From an uncultured Micrococcales bacterium (lineage in GTDB: Bacteria > Actinomycetota > Actinomycetes > Actinomycetales > Microbacteriaceae), in assembly GCA_913056225.1 (NCBI GenBank), contig CAJXMQ010000078.1, positions 1 through 5,064 on the forward strand: DNA of 5,064 nt, read 5' to 3'. The notes under the pieces are model-generated. The model saw only the letters and a program-made list of their open reading frames with translations. It had not been told where the DNA came from and did no database searches. The translations under genes were made by a program, and so were the position numbers. Shown one piece after another: positions 1 through 5,015 of this stretch. How positions within the stretch are numbered: position 1 is the stretch's first letter; each line of letters starts with the position of its first letter.

Positions 1-15
1 TGCCATGACATCCAT

Positions 16-21
16 TAAACT
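16..21 (+). promoter_or_regulatory. Candidate -10 box (TAAACT) of ychF, leaderless
   Basis: TAAACT fits the actinobacterial TAnnnT -10 consensus and ends 6 bases before the GTG start of ychF. Transcription would therefore begin at or next to the start codon. The leader ttcacga has no purine-rich ribosome binding site. The matching -35 would lie outside the window, so it cannot be checked here. Confidence 0.45.
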
Positions 22-27
22 TCACGA

Positions 28-1101
28 GTGGCTCTAACTATTGGAATTGTCGGATTACCGAATGTCGGAAAGTCGACGTTATTTAACGCACTCACTAAAA
101 ACAACGTTCTGGCGGCGAACTATCCGTTTGCGACCATTGAACCAAACGTCGGGGTGGTGAACCTTCCCGACCAAAGACTTCAGCGACTGGCAGAAATTTT
201 TCAAAGCAAAGAGATATTGCCAGCGACTGTTTCCTTTGTTGATATCGCGGGCATTGTGAAAGGCGCCAGTGAGGGTGAAGGCTTGGGAAATCAGTTTTTG
301 GCCAATATCCGTGAAGCTGATGCAATTGCCCAGGTGGTCAGAGGGTTTGCAGATGGTGACGTGGTGCACGTGGATGGTGAGATTTCACCTTCCAGCGATA
401 TAGAAACAATCAACACCGAATTGATTCTGGCTGACATGCAGACTTTGGAAAAAGCGAAGGCACGTGTTGAAAAAGAAGTGAAGGCCAAAAAGACCGAGGC
501 TGATGTTCTGCAGGCAATCGAAGAGGCGCTAAAGATTCTGAATGAGGGAAATCCTCTCAGCGTTGCAGGTTTTGACACCGAACCGATCAAAGATCTTGGA
601 CTGCTCACCGCTAAGCCAATGCTGTTTGTTTTCAATGTTGATGAATCAGTGCTCACTGATTCAACGAAGATGGCTGAACTTGCCTCTTTGGTGGCGCCCG
701 CCGAAGCTGTGTTTTTGGATGCCAAGGTCGAGAGTGAACTAATGGACCTAAGTGTCGAAGAGGCAAATGAACTTCTGCAGAGCCTTGGGCAAAATGAATC
801 TGGATTGGATCAGCTAGCTCGCATCGGTTTTGAAACCCTTGGGCTTCAGACCTACCTAACGGCGGGTCCAAAAGAGTCAAGAGCATGGACCGTTCGCAAG
901 GGATGGAAAGCTCCACAGGCAGCGGGAGTGATTCACACCGATTTTGAAAAGGGATTTATCAAGGCCGAAATCGTAAGCTTCACAGACTTAGACGCCCTTG
1001 GCTCTATGTCCGATGCAAAGGCTGCCGGCAAGGTAAGGCTTGAGGGCAAGGACTATGTCATGAAAGATGGTGACGTGGTGGAGTTTAGGTTTAACAACTA
1101 G
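28..1101 (+). CDS. ychF: Redox-regulated/ribosome-associated ATPase YchF (Obg-like ATPase, OLA1 family)
   Basis: This is a 357-residue protein, about the family's usual length (E. coli YchF is about 363). Seen in the sequence: a P-loop GLPNVGKS at residues 9-16, a G3 motif DIAG at 72-75 followed by the family-typical IVKGAS, and a long charged helical insert at about 130-170 that is probably a coiled coil. The G4-position motif is NVDE at 203-206. The final ~80 residues match the TGS-like domain, ending in DGDVVEFRFNN. In this family the NxxE motif replaces NKxD and favours ATP over GTP. YchF is a cytosolic ATPase that associates with ribosomes and has been linked to oxidative stress responses; its exact role is unsettled. 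The start is GTG at 28, because the protein begins directly with the conserved MALTIGIVGLPNVGKS. No Shine-Dalgarno sequence precedes it, and a -10-like box 6 bases upstream suggests a leaderless mRNA. Identification is very secure. Confidence 0.97.
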   Translation: MALTIGIVGLPNVGKSTLFNALTKNNVLAANYPFATIEPNVGVVNLPDQRLQRLAEIFQSKEILPATVSFVDIAGIVKGASEGEGLGNQFLANIREADAIAQVVRGFADGDVVHVDGEISPSSDIETINTELILADMQTLEKAKARVEKEVKAKKTEADVLQAIEEALKILNEGNPLSVAGFDTEPIKDLGLLTAKPMLFVFNVDESVLTDSTKMAELASLVAPAEAVFLDAKVESELMDLSVEEANELLQSLGQNESGLDQLARIGFETLGLQTYLTAGPKESRAWTVRKGWKAPQAAGVIHTDFEKGFIKAEIVSFTDLDALGSMSDAKAAGKVRLEGKDYVMKDGDVVEFRFNN

Positions 1102-1129
1102 GTTCTGGGAATTATCAGAGCTAGAAAAC

Positions 1130-1135
1130 TATTGT
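1130..1135 (+). promoter_or_regulatory. Candidate -10 box (TATTGT) of the photolyase gene, leaderless
   Basis: TATTGT fits TAnnnT and ends exactly 7 bases before the ATG at 1143, the distance expected if transcription begins at the A of the start codon. The bases between (ttttcaa) contain no Shine-Dalgarno sequence. No convincing -35 is seen at 16-18 bases upstream, so the call rests on the -10 and its spacing. It lies in the 41-base gap after ychF, so read-through from ychF is also possible. Confidence 0.45.
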
Positions 1136-1142
1136 TTTTCAA

Positions 1143-2333
1143 ATGCAGCTAGACCTAAACCAAAGTATTGAAGAGCTATTTGACAACCACTTCAAAGAGC
1201 TTTCGCTGGATGAACTAATCATTAGCCCCATCTCCGGTGGTCAAACCGCGGCCGATGAAGCACTCAGTAATTTCAAGGTCTCTGGCTACGCCCAAAACCG
1301 CTCTCAGGTTCTTCCTGAATCAACTCGCGGGGCAAGTGTTCTAAGCCCATACATTCGTCACAACCTGCTTCCCCTGCAGAGAGTTTGGGACTCAATTGGC
1401 GGTCCATCAAAAGATGTTTCCAAGTTCCAAGACGAGCTTTTATGGCAGGAGTATGCAAGGCACCTCTATGCACGAGTGGGAACCGACCTGTTTGAAAACT
1501 TTAGATTCGATGTTCCCTGGAACACAGATGGCTATGGCTGGCGCAGAGAGATGCTTTGCATTGACACCGTGGTCAATGAATTGGAACAGACCGGTTGGCT
1601 TGTAAATCAATCGAGAATGTGGCTTGCCAGTGAGTGGACCGTTCATAACTCTGAGGGCTGGCTTGCAGGTCAAGAGATCTTCTATCAGCACCTGCTGGAT
1701 GGCTCCAGGGCTGCAAACCTTGCTGGTTGGCAGTGGACGGTTGGATCTGGAACGGGAAGACCCTATGGCTTTTCTCGTTGGCAGGTGAATAAGCGTGCCC
1801 CTGGATTGTGTGCAAAGTGCCCACTGAACAAAAACTGCCCAGTGGAGAATTTCCCAGAGGAGCAACAGCTTCCAAGATTGGAAAAACACCCACTGATTGA
1901 AACTGACCCAAAACCACACTTGACCGCTGGTCCAATGCGAGTCATCGAGCGCGATAAACCAGAGGCGGTTTATTTGACCATCGAGTCACTGGGCGATGCC
2001 GATAACGCAATGCAGGCAAATCCTGATTTGCCAGTTGTGTTTGTCTTCAATAAGCCAGAGTTAGAAAAACTGAAGCTTTCATCCAAGAGAATTGTTTTTT
2101 ATCTGCAGACTCTGAAAGACCTATCAAAGAGAAAAGACCTGAGCGTTTATCTGGCTGAACCAAGAGAGATTATTTCTCAGCGGAAATATGCCGTTACTTA
2201 TGCACCGGTGCCGAGTTTTCAAAAGATCCAGAGTTTATTTACTGAATTGCATCCCTGGCCTTGGCTTAGAACCCCGCATGCAGGTTCAGTCAGAAGCTTT
2301 TCTGCTTGGAGGGCAAAACTCAGTTCTCGATGA
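1143..2333 (+). CDS. Inverted-topology photolyase (NewPHL-type), FAD domain N-terminal, possible [4Fe-4S] protein
   Basis: This is a 396-residue flavoprotein of the photolyase/cryptochrome superfamily with its domains in reverse order. Residues ~65-220 match the FAD-binding catalytic domain. Against E. coli photolyase, E98 and W101 of ELLWQEYARHL align with E274/W277. W152 and N155 of TGWLVNQSRM align with W338/N341, and W173 aligns with W359. N192 aligns with N378, next to flavin N5, and W196 and W198 of AGWQW align with W382/W384. No clear counterpart of the distal W306 is seen. Residues ~265-355 alternate strands and helices (PVVFVFN 297-303, helix 313-331, SVYLAEP 334-340) and resemble the alpha/beta domain that is normally N-terminal. 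Family knowledge: bacterial NewPHL proteins have this topology, lack the antenna-domain arrangement, and repair cyclobutane dimers in single-stranded DNA with light. The four cysteines (139, 223, 226, 232) could bind an Fe-S cluster. The superfamily is certain; the NewPHL assignment is strong inference. Confidence 0.88.
   Translation: MQLDLNQSIEELFDNHFKELSLDELIISPISGGQTAADEALSNFKVSGYAQNRSQVLPESTRGASVLSPYIRHNLLPLQRVWDSIGGPSKDVSKFQDELLWQEYARHLYARVGTDLFENFRFDVPWNTDGYGWRREMLCIDTVVNELEQTGWLVNQSRMWLASEWTVHNSEGWLAGQEIFYQHLLDGSRAANLAGWQWTVGSGTGRPYGFSRWQVNKRAPGLCAKCPLNKNCPVENFPEEQQLPRLEKHPLIETDPKPHLTAGPMRVIERDKPEAVYLTIESLGDADNAMQANPDLPVVFVFNKPELEKLKLSSKRIVFYLQTLKDLSKRKDLSVYLAEPREIISQRKYAVTYAPVPSFQKIQSLFTELHPWPWLRTPHAGSVRSFSAWRAKLSSR
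2320..2333. other. Convergent 14-base overlap of photolyase gene and cysE 3' ends
   Basis: The plus-strand photolyase gene ends with TGA at 2331-2333, and minus-strand cysE ends with TGA at 2322-2320. The last codons of each gene are therefore antisense to the other. No intergenic space is left for a shared terminator, so each transcript must end inside the opposing gene. Confidence 0.9.
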
Positions 2334-2823
2334 GGCGATTTTCACCGACCACCGTGAAGCCTGCCTGAACATCTTTGGTGACAACTGCATTGGCACCAAT
2401 TTTTACATCATCACCAATGCTCACGGGTCCAATGATCTTCGCTCCCGCACCAATGATTACTCGAGACCCAACAGTTGGATGCCTTTTGCCCTCTTTTAGA
2501 GATTTGCCGCCAAGTGTTACACCGTGATAAATCAACACATCATCACCAATTTCAGCGGTTTCACCGATGACAACACCCATGCCGTGGTCAATCACCACCG
2601 CCTTGCCAATTCGGGCTCCGGGGTGAATTTCAATTCCGGTTATCCATCTGGTTATGTTGGCAAACATTCTGGAAACAGTTCTGAGTTTGATTTTGTAGAT
2701 TCGATGCCAAAGCCGATGCCACATCAAAGCATGAAATCCTGGGGAGGTTAGCACCAGCTCAACCGCCGATCGGGTGGCTGGGTCTCGCTCAAGGCCTGCT
2801 TTTATGTCATCGATAAGACTCAA
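2320..2823 (-). CDS. cysE: Serine O-acetyltransferase CysE, short form without C-terminal tail
   Basis: This enzyme acetylates L-serine with acetyl-CoA to O-acetylserine, the substrate of the neighbouring cysK product. The 167 residues comprise an N-terminal helical part (IDDIKAGLERDPATRSA, then HALMWHRLWH) and a left-handed beta-helix of hexapeptide repeats from about residue 60. Catalytic and substrate residues are visible: DH at 79-80 (E. coli D157/H158), E65 of EIHP at the E. coli D143 position, and RHP at 114-116 (near E. coli R192/H193). The TLGG signature is at 103-106. The start is TTG at 2823. It overlaps the cysK stop as TTGA (2823-2820), and since no well-placed ribosome binding site is seen, translation is probably coupled to cysK. 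The protein ends 7 residues after FTVVG, where relatives usually continue with PAK/PAR and a tail. It is far shorter than E. coli CysE (273) and does not end in the isoleucine that docks into CysK. Confidence 0.95.
   Translation of the reverse strand: MSLIDDIKAGLERDPATRSAVELVLTSPGFHALMWHRLWHRIYKIKLRTVSRMFANITRWITGIEIHPGARIGKAVVIDHGMGVVIGETAEIGDDVLIYHGVTLGGKSLKEGKRHPTVGSRVIIGAGAKIIGPVSIGDDVKIGANAVVTKDVQAGFTVVGENRLIEN
2375..2404 (+). terminator. Possible intrinsic terminator for the photolyase gene, inside cysE
   Basis: On the plus strand, TTGGTG (2375-2380) and CACCAA (2394-2399) form a perfect 6-bp stem with a 13-base loop, directly followed by five T residues (2400-2404). It starts 42 bases after the photolyase stop codon, in the correct orientation for that transcript, while being coding sequence of cysE on the other strand. 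The stem is short and only half G+C, so it may be weak or fortuitous. Confidence 0.3.
2820..2823 (-). promoter_or_regulatory. TTGA stop/start overlap coupling cysK to cysE
   Basis: On the minus strand TTGA holds both the TTG start of cysE (2823-2821) and the TGA stop of cysK (2822-2820). No Shine-Dalgarno sequence lies at normal spacing; the nearest purine run (aagaggg) is about 13 bases upstream. Reinitiation by ribosomes finishing cysK is the likely way cysE is translated. Confidence 0.75.
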
Positions 2824-3767
2824 AGGTTAGGACCGCCCTCTTGCCTGAGGTCTTCATACAAAACAGTTGAGAGATAACGCTCTCCGAAACTTGGGATGAT
2901 CACAACAATTCGCTTGCCGTTCATTTCAGGACGGTTGGCAACTTGATGGGCAGCCCATAAAGCCGCACCCGAGCTGATTCCTGCCAGGATTCCCTCCTGG
3001 TCTGATGCCATTCGAGCGAAGCGAATTGATTCCTTGGTTGGGGCATCTAGGACTTCGTCATAGATTTCAGTGTCCAAAATCTCTGGCACGAAGTTTGCAC
3101 CAATTCCCTGCAGTGGGTGACCTGAGGGGTCACCGCCGGTGAGGATTGGGCTTGCTTCTGGCTCAACTGCGAAAACCTTTATGTCTGGGTTGTGCTTTTT
3201 CAAAGTTTGACCGGAGCCTGTGATTGTTCCACCAGTTCCGATACCCGCAACCAAAGCATCAACGGTTCCATCGGTGTCTCGCCAAATCTCTTCACCGGTT
3301 GTGTTTCTGTGAATCTCTGGATTTGCCTCGTTGGCAAACTGACGAACCAACACAGCCCCCGATTCACCACCTATTTCTTCTGCTTTGGCAACTGCTCCAC
3401 GCATGCCCTCGGCAGCGGGAGTTAGCACCAGTTCCGCTCCATAAGCCTTCAGAAGTGTTCTTCGCTCCATGCTCATCGAGTCAGGCATGGTCAACACAAC
3501 TCGGTAGCCACGAGCGGCACCAACCATGGCAAGGGCGATGCCGGTGTTACCACTGGTTGCCTCTACGATTGTTCCTCCAGGAGGAAGGTCACCGCTTTTC
3601 TCAGCGGCGTCAACCATGGCAATTCCAATGCGGTCTTTCACGGTTGCGGATGGGTTATAAAACTCAAGCTTTGCAAAGACCTCTGCCTTTGAATCTCCCA
3701 TGATTCGGTTCAGTCTTACCAGTGGAGTGTTTCCTACCACCTGGGTGATGTTGTCATAAATTTTCAT
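2820..3767 (-). CDS. cysK: Cysteine synthase A (O-acetylserine sulfhydrylase)
   Basis: This is a cytosolic PLP enzyme that makes L-cysteine from O-acetylserine and sulfide. It has 315 residues, the standard length. Seen in order: NTPLVRL at 13-19; the PLP-binding lysine K44 in the NPSATVKDRIG motif; the substrate loop TSGNTG at 71-76; the QFANEANP segment at 143-150; the phosphate-binding GTGGT at 177-181; GISSGAA at 263-269 with the serine that contacts the pyridine nitrogen; and GERYLST at 295-301. These favour cysteine synthase over cystathionine beta-synthase, which has extra regulatory domains, though OASS-A and OASS-B isozymes cannot be strictly told apart. The ATG at 3767 is well supported by a good ribosome binding site (AAGGAAG). 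cysE follows with a 4-base overlap, so the two form a two-step operon. The phosphatase gene lies 65 bases upstream on the same strand and could be co-transcribed. Confidence 0.97.
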   Translation of the reverse strand: MKIYDNITQVVGNTPLVRLNRIMGDSKAEVFAKLEFYNPSATVKDRIGIAMVDAAEKSGDLPPGGTIVEATSGNTGIALAMVGAARGYRVVLTMPDSMSMERRTLLKAYGAELVLTPAAEGMRGAVAKAEEIGGESGAVLVRQFANEANPEIHRNTTGEEIWRDTDGTVDALVAGIGTGGTITGSGQTLKKHNPDIKVFAVEPEASPILTGGDPSGHPLQGIGANFVPEILDTEIYDEVLDAPTKESIRFARMASDQEGILAGISSGAALWAAHQVANRPEMNGKRIVVIIPSFGERYLSTVLYEDLRQEGGPNL

Positions 3768-3770
3768 TTA

Positions 3771-3778
3771 TCTTCCTT
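3771..3778 (-). promoter_or_regulatory. Shine-Dalgarno sequence of cysK
   Basis: On the minus strand AAGGAAGA sits just upstream of the cysK ATG, with the AGGA core about 6 bases from the start. It is the only strong, properly spaced ribosome binding site in the window, and it contrasts with the SD-less starts of the other genes. Confidence 0.8.
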
Positions 3779-3789
3779 GGCTCTTTCAA

Positions 3790-3806
3790 AACCCTAACAA
3801 CCTAAC
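3790..3806 (-). repeat. Tandem GTTAGG repeats upstream of cysK
   Basis: On the minus strand GTTAGGTT is followed immediately by GTTAGGGT, an imperfect 8-base tandem repeat in the 65-base gap before cysK. Each copy contains a TAnnnT hexamer (TAGGTT, TAGGGT). The downstream one would give a leader of about 16 bases that includes the Shine-Dalgarno sequence, so this may be the cysK -10 region. No good -35 is seen. Role uncertain. Confidence 0.3.
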
Positions 3807-3832
3807 TGCAGATGCTGGCGAAAGCTTCCTTA

Positions 3833-4588
3833 TTACCGATTCTGAACGAGTGATGTTTTTAGCGAATCAATGGTTTTCTGGTTTAGGCCACTGTCGATAA
3901 GCATTGATTTCAGCCCACCATGTTCTTTGTTTGCTAAAAATAGAAACCTTTGCATGGCTTCACGGTCCGCTCTTAGCAGAGCACCCGCCTGATTTATTGC
4001 CTCTTCGCTGAACATTGGTTGTAAGTTCATTAGTCGGTTTAGAACCTTGGGCATATTGTTCTGCGTAAGGCTGAAATCATCCAAGATGTGTCGTTCATCT
4101 GTGTCTAGAGCACTTAGTAACCCAGCAGCAAAAACACCGGTTCTGTCTTTGCCCGCAGCGCAGTGAAAAACCACTGGAGCGCCAGTGTTAGAAATGGCTT
4201 CAATTCCTTCAACCACCAGCGGAGCCACCTGGCCCATCAGGTAGAAATACCACTGGCCTAGATCATCTGCTGAAAAAGAGTCATCAAAGATTTTGTGTAG
4301 AACCTGACCCGGTTCACCACTTGATTCAATCAGGGGCAGGTTTAGATACCCCTCAACGTGGTTGGCAATTGGACCGCGACCGGTGCTGGTTTCATTCAAA
4401 TCACGAAAATCGATAACCAGCCCGATGCCCAGGGATGCAATTCGCTCCGCCTCATCATCATCGATCGCACTGACATCATCAGAGCGATAGCTGATTCCCG
4501 TGTTCAGGATTCCATGACCAGTGCTGATGCCTCCAAGATCTCTGAAGTTTGCAAGCTTGCCATGGGGGTGGAGTTTGTCGATTAGCAC
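3833..4588 (-). CDS. PtpB-like tyrosine/dual-specificity phosphatase (CX5R family)
   Basis: This 251-residue protein resembles the Y_phosphatase3 family, which includes M. tuberculosis PtpB and acts on phosphotyrosine, phosphoserine/threonine and phosphoinositides. Seen: NFRDLGG at 14-20, YRSD at 34-37, VIDFRDLNE at 58-66, and the catalytic P-loop HCAAGKDRTG at 142-151. In the P-loop, C143 is the nucleophile, R149 binds phosphate, and the K-D of GKDR is typical of PtpB-like lipid/protein phosphatases. The C-terminal GGLKSMLIDSGL segment matches the family's usual final helical region. There is no signal peptide or membrane helix, so it is either cytosolic or exported without a recognisable signal. 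The GTG start at 4588 gives the expected distance to NFRDLGG. No Shine-Dalgarno sequence is present, but TAATCT lies 7 bases upstream, implying a leaderless transcript. The substrate cannot be read from the sequence. It precedes cysK on the same strand by 65 bases, with no evident functional link. Confidence 0.9.
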   Translation of the reverse strand: MLIDKLHPHGKLANFRDLGGISTGHGILNTGISYRSDDVSAIDDDEAERIASLGIGLVIDFRDLNETSTGRGPIANHVEGYLNLPLIESSGEPGQVLHKIFDDSFSADDLGQWYFYLMGQVAPLVVEGIEAISNTGAPVVFHCAAGKDRTGVFAAGLLSALDTDERHILDDFSLTQNNMPKVLNRLMNLQPMFSEEAINQAGALLRADREAMQRFLFLANKEHGGLKSMLIDSGLNQKTIDSLKTSLVQNR

Positions 4589-4595
4589 AAGACAC

Positions 4596-4601
4596 AGATT
4601 A
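4596..4601 (-). promoter_or_regulatory. Candidate -10 box (TAATCT) of the phosphatase gene, leaderless
   Basis: On the minus strand TAATCT is close to TATAAT, fits TAnnnT and ends 7 bases before the GTG start. This predicts transcription from the start codon itself. The intervening gtgtctt has no ribosome binding site. No clear -35 is seen at 16-18 bases. It forms half of a divergent promoter region with the lipoprotein gene. Confidence 0.5.
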
Positions 4602-4608
4602 CAGCCTG

Positions 4609-4637
4609 TTGGTTAGCAAATTGTTCGGTGGGATAAT
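4609..4637 (+). promoter_or_regulatory. Promoter of the lipoprotein gene (TTGGTT, 17 bp, GATAAT)
   Basis: A -35-like TTGGTT (4609-4614) is separated by exactly 17 bases from a -10-like GATAAT (4632-4637). The ATG follows 10 bases after the -10, so the transcript would have a leader of only a few bases and no Shine-Dalgarno sequence. This is the best sigma-70/HrdB-type promoter match in the window. Confidence 0.6.
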
Positions 4638-4647
4638 TGAGTCACCG

Positions 4648-4992
4648 ATGAAAAAATTCTTTTTACTCCTAACTCCTGTTGTGTTGGCTGGTTGCTCCGT
4701 GAATCCCGCGCAGGTGGCAGCGGATGCAGCTTTTTGTGCATCTGCTGAGAGTGTTTTGACTAATGTCCAAGACAGCTATCAGCAAAATGTTGTTGATAGC
4801 GAGTTTTTAGCTTCCGCCACTGGTTTTTTGTCAGACATCACAGCACCTCTCAGTGATGCACTGGGCCAAGACATTCAATCTTTGTCCGAGCAACTGTCTT
4901 CATCGCAACCCGTGAGCGAGACGGAGGCAGCAGTTGATGGACTCATCGAGGACATAAAGCTTCGTTGCTCAGAGGTCGGAGTCGAGTTCTAG
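4648..4992 (+). CDS. Small putative lipoprotein of unknown function
   Basis: This is a 114-residue protein. It begins with a lipoprotein signal peptide: MKK, a hydrophobic stretch FFLLLTPVVL at 4-13, and the lipobox LAGC at 13-16, where C16 would be lipidated and become the mature N-terminus on the outer face of the membrane. The mature part is acidic and mostly helical in character (for example 21-45 and 66-85), with two further cysteines, C30 and C107, that could form a disulfide outside the cell. I recognise no domain. An open frame extends upstream to 4549, but it would destroy the signal peptide and run into the phosphatase gene, so ATG 4648 is chosen; a good promoter ends 10 bases before it. 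Orientation is divergent from the phosphatase gene, and the candidate glpX start is 23 bases downstream. Confidence 0.82.
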   Translation: MKKFFLLLTPVVLAGCSVNPAQVAADAAFCASAESVLTNVQDSYQQNVVDSEFLASATGFLSDITAPLSDALGQDIQSLSEQLSSSQPVSETEAAVDGLIEDIKLRCSEVGVEF

Positions 4993-5002
4993 CCAATGGC
5001 TA
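4990..5002. repeat. 13-base perfect palindrome at the lipoprotein stop codon
   Basis: TAGCCA-A-TGGCTA is a perfect inverted repeat with 6-base arms around one central base. It includes the TAG stop of the lipoprotein gene and runs into the candidate -10 region of the next gene. A one-base centre makes it a poor RNA hairpin, and no T-run follows, so it looks more like a possible protein-binding site than a terminator. It could be chance. Confidence 0.4.
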
Positions 5003-5008
5003 TAGGCT
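5003..5008 (+). promoter_or_regulatory. Candidate -10 box (TAGGCT) of glpX, leaderless
   Basis: TAGGCT fits TAnnnT and ends 7 bases before the ATG at 5016, the same geometry as upstream of the photolyase and phosphatase genes. The leader tatcatc has no Shine-Dalgarno sequence. An overlapping TATAGG at 5001-5006 is an alternative reading. No -35 is evident. Confidence 0.35.
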
Positions 5009-5015
5009 TATCATC

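Noticed and set aside
291..725. 144-codon open frame antisense to ychF
   Set aside because: Low-complexity serine/alanine-rich translation with no recognisable motif, fully inside a highly conserved gene; a shadow frame.
1440..1919. 159-codon open frame antisense to the photolyase gene
   Set aside because: Tryptophan- and cysteine-rich translation without motif, lying opposite the conserved FAD domain; a shadow frame.
2390..2400. Short inverted repeat ATTGG-CA-CCAAT within cysE
   Set aside because: The two-base loop cannot form as a tight RNA hairpin; the alternative 6-bp stem TTGGTG/CACCAA is listed instead as a weak terminator candidate.
3224..3703. 159-codon plus-strand open frame opposite cysK
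   Set aside because: Very rich in Q, C, H and R, with no motif or start signal; it arises from the reverse complement of conserved cysK sequence.
3821..3830. AAAGCTTCCT near the phosphatase stop codon as a possible terminator
   Set aside because: Only AAGCTT is symmetric, with no usable stem and loop and no T-run on the minus strand; read-through toward cysK is as likely.
4609..4618. Minus-strand TTGCTA as the -35 of the phosphatase promoter
   Set aside because: It lies only 12 bases from the TAATCT -10, too short for a normal sigma-70 type spacer.
4549..4647. In-frame upstream extension of the lipoprotein ORF to ATG 4549
   Set aside because: It would bury the signal peptide inside the protein and overlap the start of the divergent phosphatase gene, while a good promoter ends just before the ATG at 4648.
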